7,527 nucleotides of DNA from Tissierellales bacterium. Its GTDB lineage: Bacteria > Bacillota > Clostridia > Tissierellales > JASKZW01. This document shows, piece by piece, positions 1 to 4,801 of the stretch. The position numbers and the translations under genes were made by a program. The notes beneath the pieces were generated by a model. The model saw nothing but the letters and a program-made list of their open reading frames with translations. It searched no databases and was not told the DNA's origin. The stretch is from contig JASLIL010000017.1 in assembly GCA_030152145.1 (NCBI GenBank), forward strand, positions 1 through 7,527. The letters run 5' to 3'. Each line of letters begins with the position of its first letter. Position 1 is the stretch's first letter.

Positions 1-240
1 GAAGGTGGAAGACATACTCCATTCTTTGATGGATATAGACCACAATTCTACTTCAGAACAACAGACGTAACAGGTGATATCAAGTTAGATGAAGGCGTAG
101 AAATGGTAATGCCAGGAGACAACGCTAAATTCACAATAGAACTAATCACTCCAATCGCAATTGAAGAGGGATTAAGATTCTCAATACGTGAAGGTGGAAG
201 AACAGTAGGTTCAGGAGTTGTAACTAAGATCTTAGCTTAG
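1..240 (+). CDS. tuf: Elongation factor Tu, C-terminal end (partial)
   Basis: This is the last 79 codons of EF-Tu, the GTPase that carries aminoacyl-tRNA to the ribosomal A site. The frame is open from base 1 and stops at TAG 238-240. The translation begins EGGRHTPFFDGYRPQFYF and contains RTTDVTG, EGVEMVMPGDN and LRFSIREGGRTVGSGVV, which are hallmark stretches of the third (C-terminal beta-barrel) domain that contacts tRNA and EF-Ts. The family is about 395-400 residues long, so roughly 320 N-terminal residues, including the GTPase domain, lie upstream of the window. It ends in KILA. In Firmicutes tuf is usually the last gene of the str operon (rpsL-rpsG-fusA-tuf), directly before the S10 cluster, as here. 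A stem-loop follows 20 bases after the stop. Confidence 0.98.
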   Translation, partial: EGGRHTPFFDGYRPQFYFRTTDVTGDIKLDEGVEMVMPGDNAKFTIELITPIAIEEGLRFSIREGGRTVGSGVVTKILA

Positions 241-259
241 TCTTTACAAATTTTGACAT

Positions 260-287
260 AAAAGAAGGGGCCAGGGTCCCTTCTTTT
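260..287 (+). terminator. Stem-loop terminator after tuf
   Basis: The arms AAAAGAAGGG (260-269) and CCCTTCTTTT (278-287) are perfectly complementary over 10 bp; a G-T wobble (270/277) extends the stem and leaves a 6-nt loop. The T-rich 3' arm is followed by ACTTTATA, so part of the U-tract lies inside the stem, as in bidirectional-type intrinsic terminators. It sits 20 nt after the tuf stop and about 100 nt upstream of the S10 promoter. It should end the str operon transcript and separate tuf expression from the S10 cluster, although some read-through is likely. Confidence 0.85.
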
Positions 288-314
288 ACTTTATAAACCC
301 AAATAGACAATAAA

Positions 315-358
315 TATATAGCTATATAGATAAAAGTATAAAAAAACATAAAAAAGAC
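315..358 (+). promoter_or_regulatory. A/T-rich upstream (UP-like) region with a 14-base palindrome
   Basis: Nearly every base is A or T. It contains a perfect palindrome, TATATAGCTATATA (315-328), followed by A-tracts at about 340-346 and 350-355, immediately upstream of the -35 box at 359. A-tracts at this distance resemble UP elements that bind the RNA polymerase alpha subunit C-terminal domain, common at strong ribosomal promoters. The palindrome could be a protein operator or simply composition; nothing identifies a binding protein. Confidence 0.55.
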
Positions 359-394
359 TTGAGTTTTTTCTACTTATCATATAGAATGTAGTAG
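359..394 (+). promoter_or_regulatory. Sigma-A promoter of the S10-spc cluster
   Basis: The -35 box is TTGAGT (359-364; 4 of 6 to TTGACA) and the -10 box is TAGAAT (382-387; 5 of 6 to TATAAT), separated by exactly 17 bases. The predicted start is near A393/G394. The position fits: after the tuf terminator, before the structured leader, with an A-tract region upstream. It is the best sigma-A-type site in the 241-607 gap, and I saw no comparable site farther downstream, so it probably drives all genes from rpsJ onward. Confidence 0.8.
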
Positions 395-607
395 TGTCCA
401 ATTTTAGACATTGCGATGATGCAAAAGGTTGCTAGACCTAGGGTTTAGGAAATTTTTGTTGAGAATGTCCGATTATAAATCGGGCGACAGGAGTTGCGAA
501 CACAGTTTTATAATACTTTTAATGGTACAACACACCCGGATGGGTGTATCGGCAATTCCCTGTCGCATGTATGAATGGAAAGACATGCGATTAAAGGAGG
601 GTGAAAA
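394..607 (+). ncRNA. Structured 5' leader RNA of the S10 cluster, candidate ribosomal-protein-responsive element
   Basis: This untranslated stretch of about 214 nt has no gene I believe, but many complementary segments. Hairpin 1: AGTGTC 393-398 with GACATT 407-412. Hairpin 3: CTAGACC 432-438 with GGTTTAG 442-448 (one G-U), followed by T5 at 453-457. Hairpin 4: TCCGATT 468-474 with AATCGGG 478-484. Long stem 5: 484-497 with 552-566, 14 bp including one G-U and one bulged C (558). Within stem 5, hairpin 6: ACACCC 532-537 and GGGTGT 542-547 around GGAT. Hairpin 7: CGCATGT 564-570 with ACATGCG 583-589, ending 5 bases before the rpsJ ribosome site. In E. coli, L4 represses the S10 operon through the leader RNA. 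Similar feedback by a protein of this cluster is a plausible inference here. I do not recognise it as a named RNA family. Confidence 0.65.
484..566 (+). other. Long-range 14-bp stem enclosing a GGAT-capped hairpin
   Basis: GCGACAGG (484-491) pairs with CCTGTCGC (559-566), A492 with T557, and GTTGC (493-497) with GCAAT (552-556, one G-U), leaving only C558 bulged. The enclosed region is an A/U-rich strand (500-531) followed by a perfect 6-bp hairpin with loop GGAT (532-547). A stem this long, closing about 54 nt across, is very unlikely to be coincidence. It is the core of the S10 leader. Its 3' arm shares bases 564-566 with the hairpin next to the rpsJ ribosome site, so the two full-length helices cannot form together. 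Confidence 0.7.
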
Positions 608-922
608 ATGGCAAAAGCAAACCAAAAGATTAGAATCAGATTAAAAGCTTATGATCATGAATTACTAGATATTTCAGCTCAAAAGATAGTGGATACTGCA
701 AAGAGAACTGGAGCAGACGTTTCAGGTCCTATACCATTACCTACTGAAATAGAAAGAGTAACTATCTTAAGATCAGTTCACAAGCACAAAGATGCAAGAG
801 AGCAATTTGAACAAAGAACACATAAGAGATTAATTGATATCTTAAATCCAAGCCAAAAAACTGTAGATTCATTAATGAAATTGAATTTACCAGCTGGTGT
901 AGATATAGAGATTAAATTATAA
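608..922 (+). CDS. rpsJ: 30S ribosomal protein S10 (uS10, NusE)
   Basis: S10 sits in the head of the 30S subunit; with NusB it also acts as NusE in transcription antitermination. At 104 residues it is close to the usual 102-103. Family signatures are KIRIRLKAYDHELLD (7-21), the extended loop GPIPLPTE (40-47), REQFEQRTHKRLIDI (64-78) and the C-terminal LPAGVDIEIKL. The ATG at 608 is preceded by AAAGGAGGG (593-601), with AGGAGG 7 nt from the start. An out-of-frame reading frame running 429-644 overlaps the start but has no ribosome site. S10 is the first gene of the cluster, so its translation start is where the structured leader would act. Hairpin 7 of that leader ends 5 bases before the ribosome site. 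Confidence 0.98.
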   Translation: MAKANQKIRIRLKAYDHELLDISAQKIVDTAKRTGADVSGPIPLPTEIERVTILRSVHKHKDAREQFEQRTHKRLIDILNPSQKTVDSLMKLNLPAGVDIEIKL

Positions 923-960
923 TCTTAGTACGATTGCATAAGGCAATCCGCTGTAAGAAT
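921..960 (+). promoter_or_regulatory. Intergenic hairpin between rpsJ and rplC
   Basis: The 54-nt gap is nearly filled by an imperfect hairpin. TCTTA (923-927) pairs with TAAGA (954-958), there is a 3x3 internal loop, C931 pairs with G950 past a bulged C949, and GATTGC (932-937) pairs perfectly with GCAATC (943-948) around the loop ATAAG. It ends just before the rplC ribosome site (AGGAGGT, 964-970). No T-run follows, so it is not an intrinsic terminator. It could be an RNA processing or stability element or a translational control site for rplC; this is inference. Confidence 0.55.
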
Positions 961-976
961 TATAGGAGGTGTAGTA

Positions 977-1606
977 ATGAAAAACATTATGGGAACAAAA
1001 TTAGGTATGACTCAAATCTTCACAGAAGATGGAGCAGTTATCCCAGTTACTGTTGTTAAGGCAGGTCCTATGTCAGTATTACAAGTTAAAACTGTTGAAA
1101 CTGATGGTTACAACTCAGTTCAAGTAGGATTTGAAGACAGAAAAGAACACAGAGTAAATAAACCTATTAAAGGTCATTTTGATAAAGCAGGAGTTAGCTA
1201 CAAGAGATACGTAAGAGAATTCTTAGTAGATAATGCTGAAGAATTCAAAGTTGGAGATGAAATTACATTAGAGGCATTTGCTGATGGAGATATTGTAGAT
1301 GTAATGGGAACTTCAAAAGGTAAGGGAACTCAAGGTACTATAAAGAGACATAACTTCTCAAGAGGACCAGAAACACACGGTTCTAAATACCATAGAGCAG
1401 GTGGAGCAAGATCAGCAGCTGCATATCCAGGAAGAGTTTTCAAAGGAAACAAGGGTACTGGAAGAATGGGAGCAGAGAGAGTTACTGTTCAAAACCTAGA
1501 GATTGTTAAAGTAGATGCTGAGAGAGGCGTTTTACTAATCAAGGGTGCAATACCTGGACCGAAGAACGGACTAGTAGTAGTAAGTGAAGCGGTTAAAGCA
1601 AGATAG
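977..1606 (+). CDS. rplC: 50S ribosomal protein L3 (uL3)
   Basis: L3 binds 23S rRNA early in 50S assembly and sends a long loop toward the peptidyl transferase centre. It has 209 residues, a normal bacterial length. It starts MKNIMGTKLGMTQIF and contains VDVMGTSKGKGTQGTIKRH (108-125), GPETHGSKYHR (130-140), GRMGAERVTVQNL (162-174) and IKGAIPGPKNGLV (188-200), all typical. ATG 977 follows AGGAGGT (964-970) by 6 nt. The central loop is unusual: where most bacteria have a form like HRAPGSxG, this one reads HRAGGARSAAAYPGRVFKG (139-157), then NKGTGRMG in place of the common KKMPGRMG or similar. The reading frame is intact and the flanks align without gaps, so it looks like a real lineage variant. 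This loop is where changes linked to linezolid and pleuromutilin resistance are known in other bacteria. Confidence 0.98.
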   Translation: MKNIMGTKLGMTQIFTEDGAVIPVTVVKAGPMSVLQVKTVETDGYNSVQVGFEDRKEHRVNKPIKGHFDKAGVSYKRYVREFLVDNAEEFKVGDEITLEAFADGDIVDVMGTSKGKGTQGTIKRHNFSRGPETHGSKYHRAGGARSAAAYPGRVFKGNKGTGRMGAERVTVQNLEIVKVDAERGVLLIKGAIPGPKNGLVVVSEAVKAR

Positions 1607-1629
1607 ATTAAAGGAAAGGAGGAAATAAG

Positions 1630-2253
1630 ATGCCTAAAGTAAAAGTTTACGATATGTTGGGTAAAGAAGTTGAAGAATTAGAATTAGATGCAAACATATT
1701 TGGAATAGAAGTTAATGAGCATGTTCTTTACGAAGTAGTTAAGAACCAATTAGCTAATAAACGTCAAGGAACTCAGTCAACTAAGACTAGAGCTGAGGTA
1801 AGAGGTGGAGGAAGAAAACCTTGGAGACAAAAGGGAACTGGTAGAGCTCGTCAAGGTAGTATAAGAGCACCTCACTGGGTAGGCGGTGGAGTTACTTTTG
1901 GACCTAAGCCTAGAGATTATAGCTACAAATTACCTAAGAAAGTTAGAAGATTAGGTATGAAATCAGCTTTAAGTAGTAAAGTGGAAAATGATGAAATCAT
2001 AGTTTTAGATGCTCTAAAGCTAGAAGAAATCAAAACAAAAGAAATCAAGAATGTATTAGGTAACCTTAAGGCTATGAAAAAAGTTCTTATTGTAACTGAA
2101 GAAAAAGATGAAATGATCTTAAAATCAGCTAGAAATATAGAAGGTGTTTCAGTTGCTACCGTTAATACATTAAACGTATATGACATCTTAAATTACGATT
2201 CATTCGTAATAACTAAAGATGCAGTTAAAAAAGTGGAGGAGGTGTATGCATAA
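1630..2253 (+). CDS. rplD: 50S ribosomal protein L4 (uL4)
   Basis: L4 binds domain I of 23S rRNA, and its long loop lines the constriction of the peptide exit tunnel beside L22. In E. coli it also represses its own operon through the S10 leader. The 207 residues match the family. The tunnel loop is plain: RGGGRKPWRQKGTGRARQG (58-76), then SIRAPHWVGGGVTFGPKPRDY (77-97, the segment starting at the loop's far side). The C-terminal half shows LPKKVRRLGMKSALSSK and VTEEKDE, part of the alpha/beta core. AGGAGG lies 7 nt before ATG 1630. The last codons (VEEVYA) carry the rplW ribosome site, and the stop overlaps the rplW start by one base. It is my first guess for the protein that would read the leader RNA, by analogy only. 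Confidence 0.98.
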   Translation: MPKVKVYDMLGKEVEELELDANIFGIEVNEHVLYEVVKNQLANKRQGTQSTKTRAEVRGGGRKPWRQKGTGRARQGSIRAPHWVGGGVTFGPKPRDYSYKLPKKVRRLGMKSALSSKVENDEIIVLDALKLEEIKTKEIKNVLGNLKAMKKVLIVTEEKDEMILKSARNIEGVSVATVNTLNVYDILNYDSFVITKDAVKKVEEVYA

Positions 2254-2543
2254 TGCGTAATCCACACGATATTATCATAAAACCAATAATTACTGAGCAA
2301 AGTATGGATGATATGGCGTTCAATAAATACACTTTTAAAGTTGCAAAAGACGCTAATAAGTCAGAAATCAAAAAAGCTATAGAGAAAATATTCAACGTTG
2401 AAGTTGAATCAGTGAACACTATGAACGTTCTTGGAAAAATGAAGAGAATGGGTACGACTCAAGGAAGAAAATCAAGCTGGAAAAAAGCTGTAGTTTCATT
2501 AACTCCAGAGTCAGATAGCATAGAGTTCTTCGAGGGAATGTAA
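2253..2543 (+). CDS. rplW: 50S ribosomal protein L23 (uL23)
   Basis: L23 lies at the exit of the peptide tunnel and is the main docking site for trigger factor and the signal recognition particle. At 96 residues it has the usual size. Signatures are the N-terminal DIIIKPIITEQS (6-17), NKYTFKVAKDANKSEIKKAIEKIFNVEVESVNT (24-56, the alpha/beta RNP-like fold) and KRMGTTQGRKSSWKKAVVSL (64-83, the rRNA-binding extension). The start ATG at 2253 overlaps the rplD stop as TAATG, so the two genes are probably translationally coupled. The ribosome site GGAGGAGGT (2235-2243) lies inside rplD, 9 nt from the ATG. Confidence 0.97.
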   Translation: MRNPHDIIIKPIITEQSMDDMAFNKYTFKVAKDANKSEIKKAIEKIFNVEVESVNTMNVLGKMKRMGTTQGRKSSWKKAVVSLTPESDSIEFFEGM

Positions 2544-2572
2544 GAAATATTTAAAGAAGGAGGGACTTATAA

Positions 2573-3406
2573 ATGAGTATTAAAAAATACAAAGCTACTT
2601 CTCCTGCGTTAAGAGGAATGACAGTTTCAAGCTTTGAAGAAATAACTAAAAAGACACCTGAAAAGTCACTTTTAGTTACTTTAAATAAAAGCGCTGGTAG
2701 AAACTCACGTGGTGTCATCACTTCAAGGCACAGAGGTGGAGGAGCTACTAGAAAATATAGAATAATAGATTTCAAGAGAAATAAAGATAATATACCAGCT
2801 AAGGTTGCAGGTATAGAGTATGATCCAAATAGAACAGCTAATATAGCACTTTTAAACTATGCTGATGGTGAGAAAAGATATATATTAGCACCTAAAGGAA
2901 TAACAGCAGGTGACGTTATTATATCAGGACCAGAGTCAGATATTAAACCAGGTAACTGCTTACCGCTTGAAAATATACCAGTAGGTACTGTAGTACACAA
3001 TATCGAAATGCACCCAGGAAAAGGTGGACAATTAGCTAGATCAGCTGGTTCACATGCGCAATTAATTGCTAAGGAAGGAAACTATGCACAATTAAGATTA
3101 CCTTCAGGTGAATTTAGATTAGTTAGAAAAGAGTGTAGAGCTACAATAGGACAAGTTGGAAACGTAGAACACGAACTTATCAATATTGGTAAAGCAGGTA
3201 AATCAAGACACTTAGGTATCAGACCACATGTTAGAGGTTCTGCAATGAACCCGGTAGACCATCCACACGGTGGTGGAGAAGGAAGAACTTCAATAGGTAT
3301 GCCTTCACCATTAACTCCATGGGGTAAACCAGCATTAGGATACAAAACAAGAGCTAAAAATAAGAAGTCTAACAAATACATCGTTAGAGGTAGAAAGAAA
3401 AAATAG
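2573..3406 (+). CDS. rplB: 50S ribosomal protein L2 (uL2)
   Basis: L2 is among the most conserved ribosomal proteins; it is needed for subunit association and for peptidyl transferase activity. At 277 residues it is full length. The N-terminal part has SRHRGGGATRKYRIIDFKR (51-69) and the OB-like domain with AGIEYDPNRTANIALL (79-94). The second domain has EMHPGKGGQLARSAGSHAQL (145-164). The C-terminal signature MNPVDHPHGGGEGR (225-238) includes His230, equivalent to the E. coli His229 long discussed for catalysis, and the protein ends in a basic tail (VRGRKKK). ATG 2573 follows AAGGAGGG (2556-2563). Six A and seven T bases flank the stop codon TAG; see the rejected items. Confidence 0.99.
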   Translation: MSIKKYKATSPALRGMTVSSFEEITKKTPEKSLLVTLNKSAGRNSRGVITSRHRGGGATRKYRIIDFKRNKDNIPAKVAGIEYDPNRTANIALLNYADGEKRYILAPKGITAGDVIISGPESDIKPGNCLPLENIPVGTVVHNIEMHPGKGGQLARSAGSHAQLIAKEGNYAQLRLPSGEFRLVRKECRATIGQVGNVEHELINIGKAGKSRHLGIRPHVRGSAMNPVDHPHGGGEGRTSIGMPSPLTPWGKPALGYKTRAKNKKSNKYIVRGRKKK

Positions 3407-3430
3407 TTTTTTTGAAGGGAGGATGGCAAA

Positions 3431-3712
3431 ATGGGTAGATCACTTAAAAAAGGACCTTTTTGTGATGATCATTTACTAAACAAAATAGATGCGTTAAATG
3501 AAAAAAACGAGAAAAAGGTTATTAAGACTTGGTCACGTCGTTCAACAATATTTCCTCAAATGGTAGAACACACTATTGCAGTTCATGACGGTAGAAAACA
3601 TGTACCTGTTTATATTACAGAAGATATGGTAGGACATAAACTAGGAGAATTTGTTCCTACTAGAACCTTTAGAGGACACGGAGATACAGAAAAAGCAACT
3701 GGTATTAGATAA
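3431..3712 (+). CDS. rpsS: 30S ribosomal protein S19 (uS19)
   Basis: S19 sits in the 30S head next to S13, near the A-site tRNA, and takes part in bridges to the 50S subunit. The 93 residues match the family. Signatures are MGRSLKKGPFCDDHLL (1-16), KVIKTWSRRSTIFPQMVEHT (29-48), VHDGRKHVPVYITEDMVGHKLGEF (51-74) and PTRTFRGH (76-83). ATG 3431 has AAGGGAGG (3415-3422) 8 nt upstream. The gene lies in its standard place between rplB and rplV, 24 nt after rplB. There is nothing unusual in it. Confidence 0.98.
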   Translation: MGRSLKKGPFCDDHLLNKIDALNEKNEKKVIKTWSRRSTIFPQMVEHTIAVHDGRKHVPVYITEDMVGHKLGEFVPTRTFRGHGDTEKATGIR

Positions 3713-3746
3713 ATAATACTCAAGTTAAGGTAAGGAGGTAAATAGG

Positions 3747-4082
3747 ATGAAAGCTAAAGCTATAGCAAAGTATGTGCGTATATCACCTCTAAAAGTAAAC
3801 TTTATTTGTAAAGAAATTAGAGGAAAACAAGTAGATGAAGCTTTAACTATCTTAAACTTTACACCTAAAAAAGGTGCTAGAGAATTAGCTAAAGTTTTAA
3901 CATCTGCAATTGCAAATGCTGAAAATAATTTAAATTTAGATAGAGAAAACTTATATGTTTCAGAAGCCTATGCAAATGATGGTCCACAAATGAAGAGATG
4001 GAGACCTAAGGCAAGAGGTATGGCATATCCTATAATAAAAAGAACTAGCCATATAGGAGTAGAAGTTGAAGAGAGAGAATAA
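3747..4082 (+). CDS. rplV: 50S ribosomal protein L22 (uL22)
   Basis: L22 binds all domains of 23S rRNA, and its long beta-hairpin forms part of the exit-tunnel constriction with L4. The 111 residues match the family. The globular part has YVRISPLKVNFICKEIRGK (9-27) and ALTILNFTPKKGARELAKVL (32-51). The hairpin runs from EAYANDGPQMKRWRPKARG (73-91) into KRTSHIGVEVEER (98-110). The MKR triplet at 82-84, whose deletion gives macrolide resistance in E. coli, is intact. ATG 3747 follows AAGGAGGT (3732-3739) by 7 nt. The gap of 34 nt after rpsS contains no hairpin that I can see. Confidence 0.97.
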   Translation: MKAKAIAKYVRISPLKVNFICKEIRGKQVDEALTILNFTPKKGARELAKVLTSAIANAENNLNLDRENLYVSEAYANDGPQMKRWRPKARGMAYPIIKRTSHIGVEVEERE

Positions 4083-4101
4083 GTAAGAAGGAGGGATATT
4101 A

Positions 4102-4770
4102 ATGGGTCAAAAGATAAATCCACACGGTTTTAGAGTAGGAGTTATTAAAGACTGGGATTCAAGATGGTATGCAGACAAAAAAGAATTCAGTGATTTACTA
4201 ATTGAAGATCACAAAATTCGTGAGTATGTAAAGAAAAAGTTATTTATTGCGGGAGTTTCAAGATTAGAAATAGAAAGAGCTGCGAATAGAATAAAGTTAA
4301 CAGTTCACACAGATAAGCCAGGAATGGTAATCGGAAAAGGTGGTTCAGGAGTTGAGTCACTTAGAAAAGAACTAGAAGCAATGACTGGTAAAGACGTTGT
4401 TGTTAACGTTGAAGAGATCAAAGTAGCAGAATTAGATTCTCAACTAGTTGCTGAAAACATTGCAGCACAATTAGAGAGAAGGGTATCATTCAGAAGAGCT
4501 ATGAAACAATCAATCCAAAGAACTATGAGAGCTGGCGCTAAGGGTATTAAAGTTATGGTGTCAGGAAGAGTTGGCGGAGCTGACATGGCTAGAAACGAAG
4601 GATACAGTGAGGGAACTATACCACTACAAACTTTAAGAGCAGACATTGATTATGGATTTGCTGAAGCAGACACTACTTATGGTAAGTTAGGTGTTAAGGT
4701 TTGGATATATAAAGGTGAAGTTCTTCCTACTAAAAAAGAAGATAAATCAGAGGGAAAAAATAGAAAGTAG
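4102..4770 (+). CDS. rpsC: 30S ribosomal protein S3 (uS3)
   Basis: S3 lies on the solvent side of the 30S head at the mRNA entry channel; with S4 and S5 it helps unwind structured mRNA. The 222 residues fit the family range. It starts MGQKINPHGFRVGVIKDWDSRW. The KH RNA-binding domain carries GMVIGKGG (74-81). FRRAMK (130-135) matches the basic residues implicated in ribosomal helicase activity in E. coli. The C-terminal domain shows GIKVMVSGRVGGADMAR (148-164) and the conserved end TYGKLGVKVWIYKGE, followed by a charged tail. ATG 4102 has AAGGAGGG (4088-4095) 6 nt upstream. It follows rplV by 19 nt. Confidence 0.99.
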   Translation: MGQKINPHGFRVGVIKDWDSRWYADKKEFSDLLIEDHKIREYVKKKLFIAGVSRLEIERAANRIKLTVHTDKPGMVIGKGGSGVESLRKELEAMTGKDVVVNVEEIKVAELDSQLVAENIAAQLERRVSFRRAMKQSIQRTMRAGAKGIKVMVSGRVGGADMARNEGYSEGTIPLQTLRADIDYGFAEADTTYGKLGVKVWIYKGEVLPTKKEDKSEGKNRK

Positions 4771-4801
4771 CTATTATTTAGCGTAGGAAGGAGGATGCAA
4801 A

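Noticed and set aside
253..258. Perfect -35 hexamer TTGACA after tuf
   Set aside because: Bases 276-281 at the expected -10 distance are GTCCCT, within the terminator stem; no -10 box exists there.
411..424. TTGC/GCAA hairpin in the early leader
   Set aside because: Only 4 bp and it shares bases with the better 393-412 hairpin; not listed separately.
509..514. Perfect TATAAT inside the leader, possible second promoter
   Set aside because: No -35-like hexamer 16-18 bases upstream (the region is GCGACAGG) and no extended -10 TG; it lies in the A/T-rich interior of the long stem.
571..594. Short upstream ORF (ATG to TAA, 7 residues) ending at the rpsJ ribosome site
   Set aside because: Attractive as a leader peptide, but there is no ribosome site upstream (CCCTGTCGC precedes it) and its ATG lies in the loop of a hairpin; nothing supports translation.
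429..644. Open reading frame of 71 codons from TTG 429, overlapping the rpsJ start
   Set aside because: No ribosome site, no recognisable protein, covers the paired segments of the leader and runs out of frame into rpsJ. Internal ATGs at 522 and 567 in the same frame also lack ribosome sites.
3398..3413. A6-TAG-T7 at the end of rplB, resembling a hairpin with T-run
   Set aside because: The stem would be six A-T pairs with no G-C, too weak for a terminator, and it lies within a continuous gene run. The As are Lys codons of the basic tail.
3082..3429. Minus-strand open frame of 115 codons opposite rplB
   Set aside because: Lies antisense to highly conserved L2 codons, has no ribosome site and no family resemblance. 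The other minus-strand frames (for example 7161-7505 opposite rpsN/rpsH) are rejected for the same reason.
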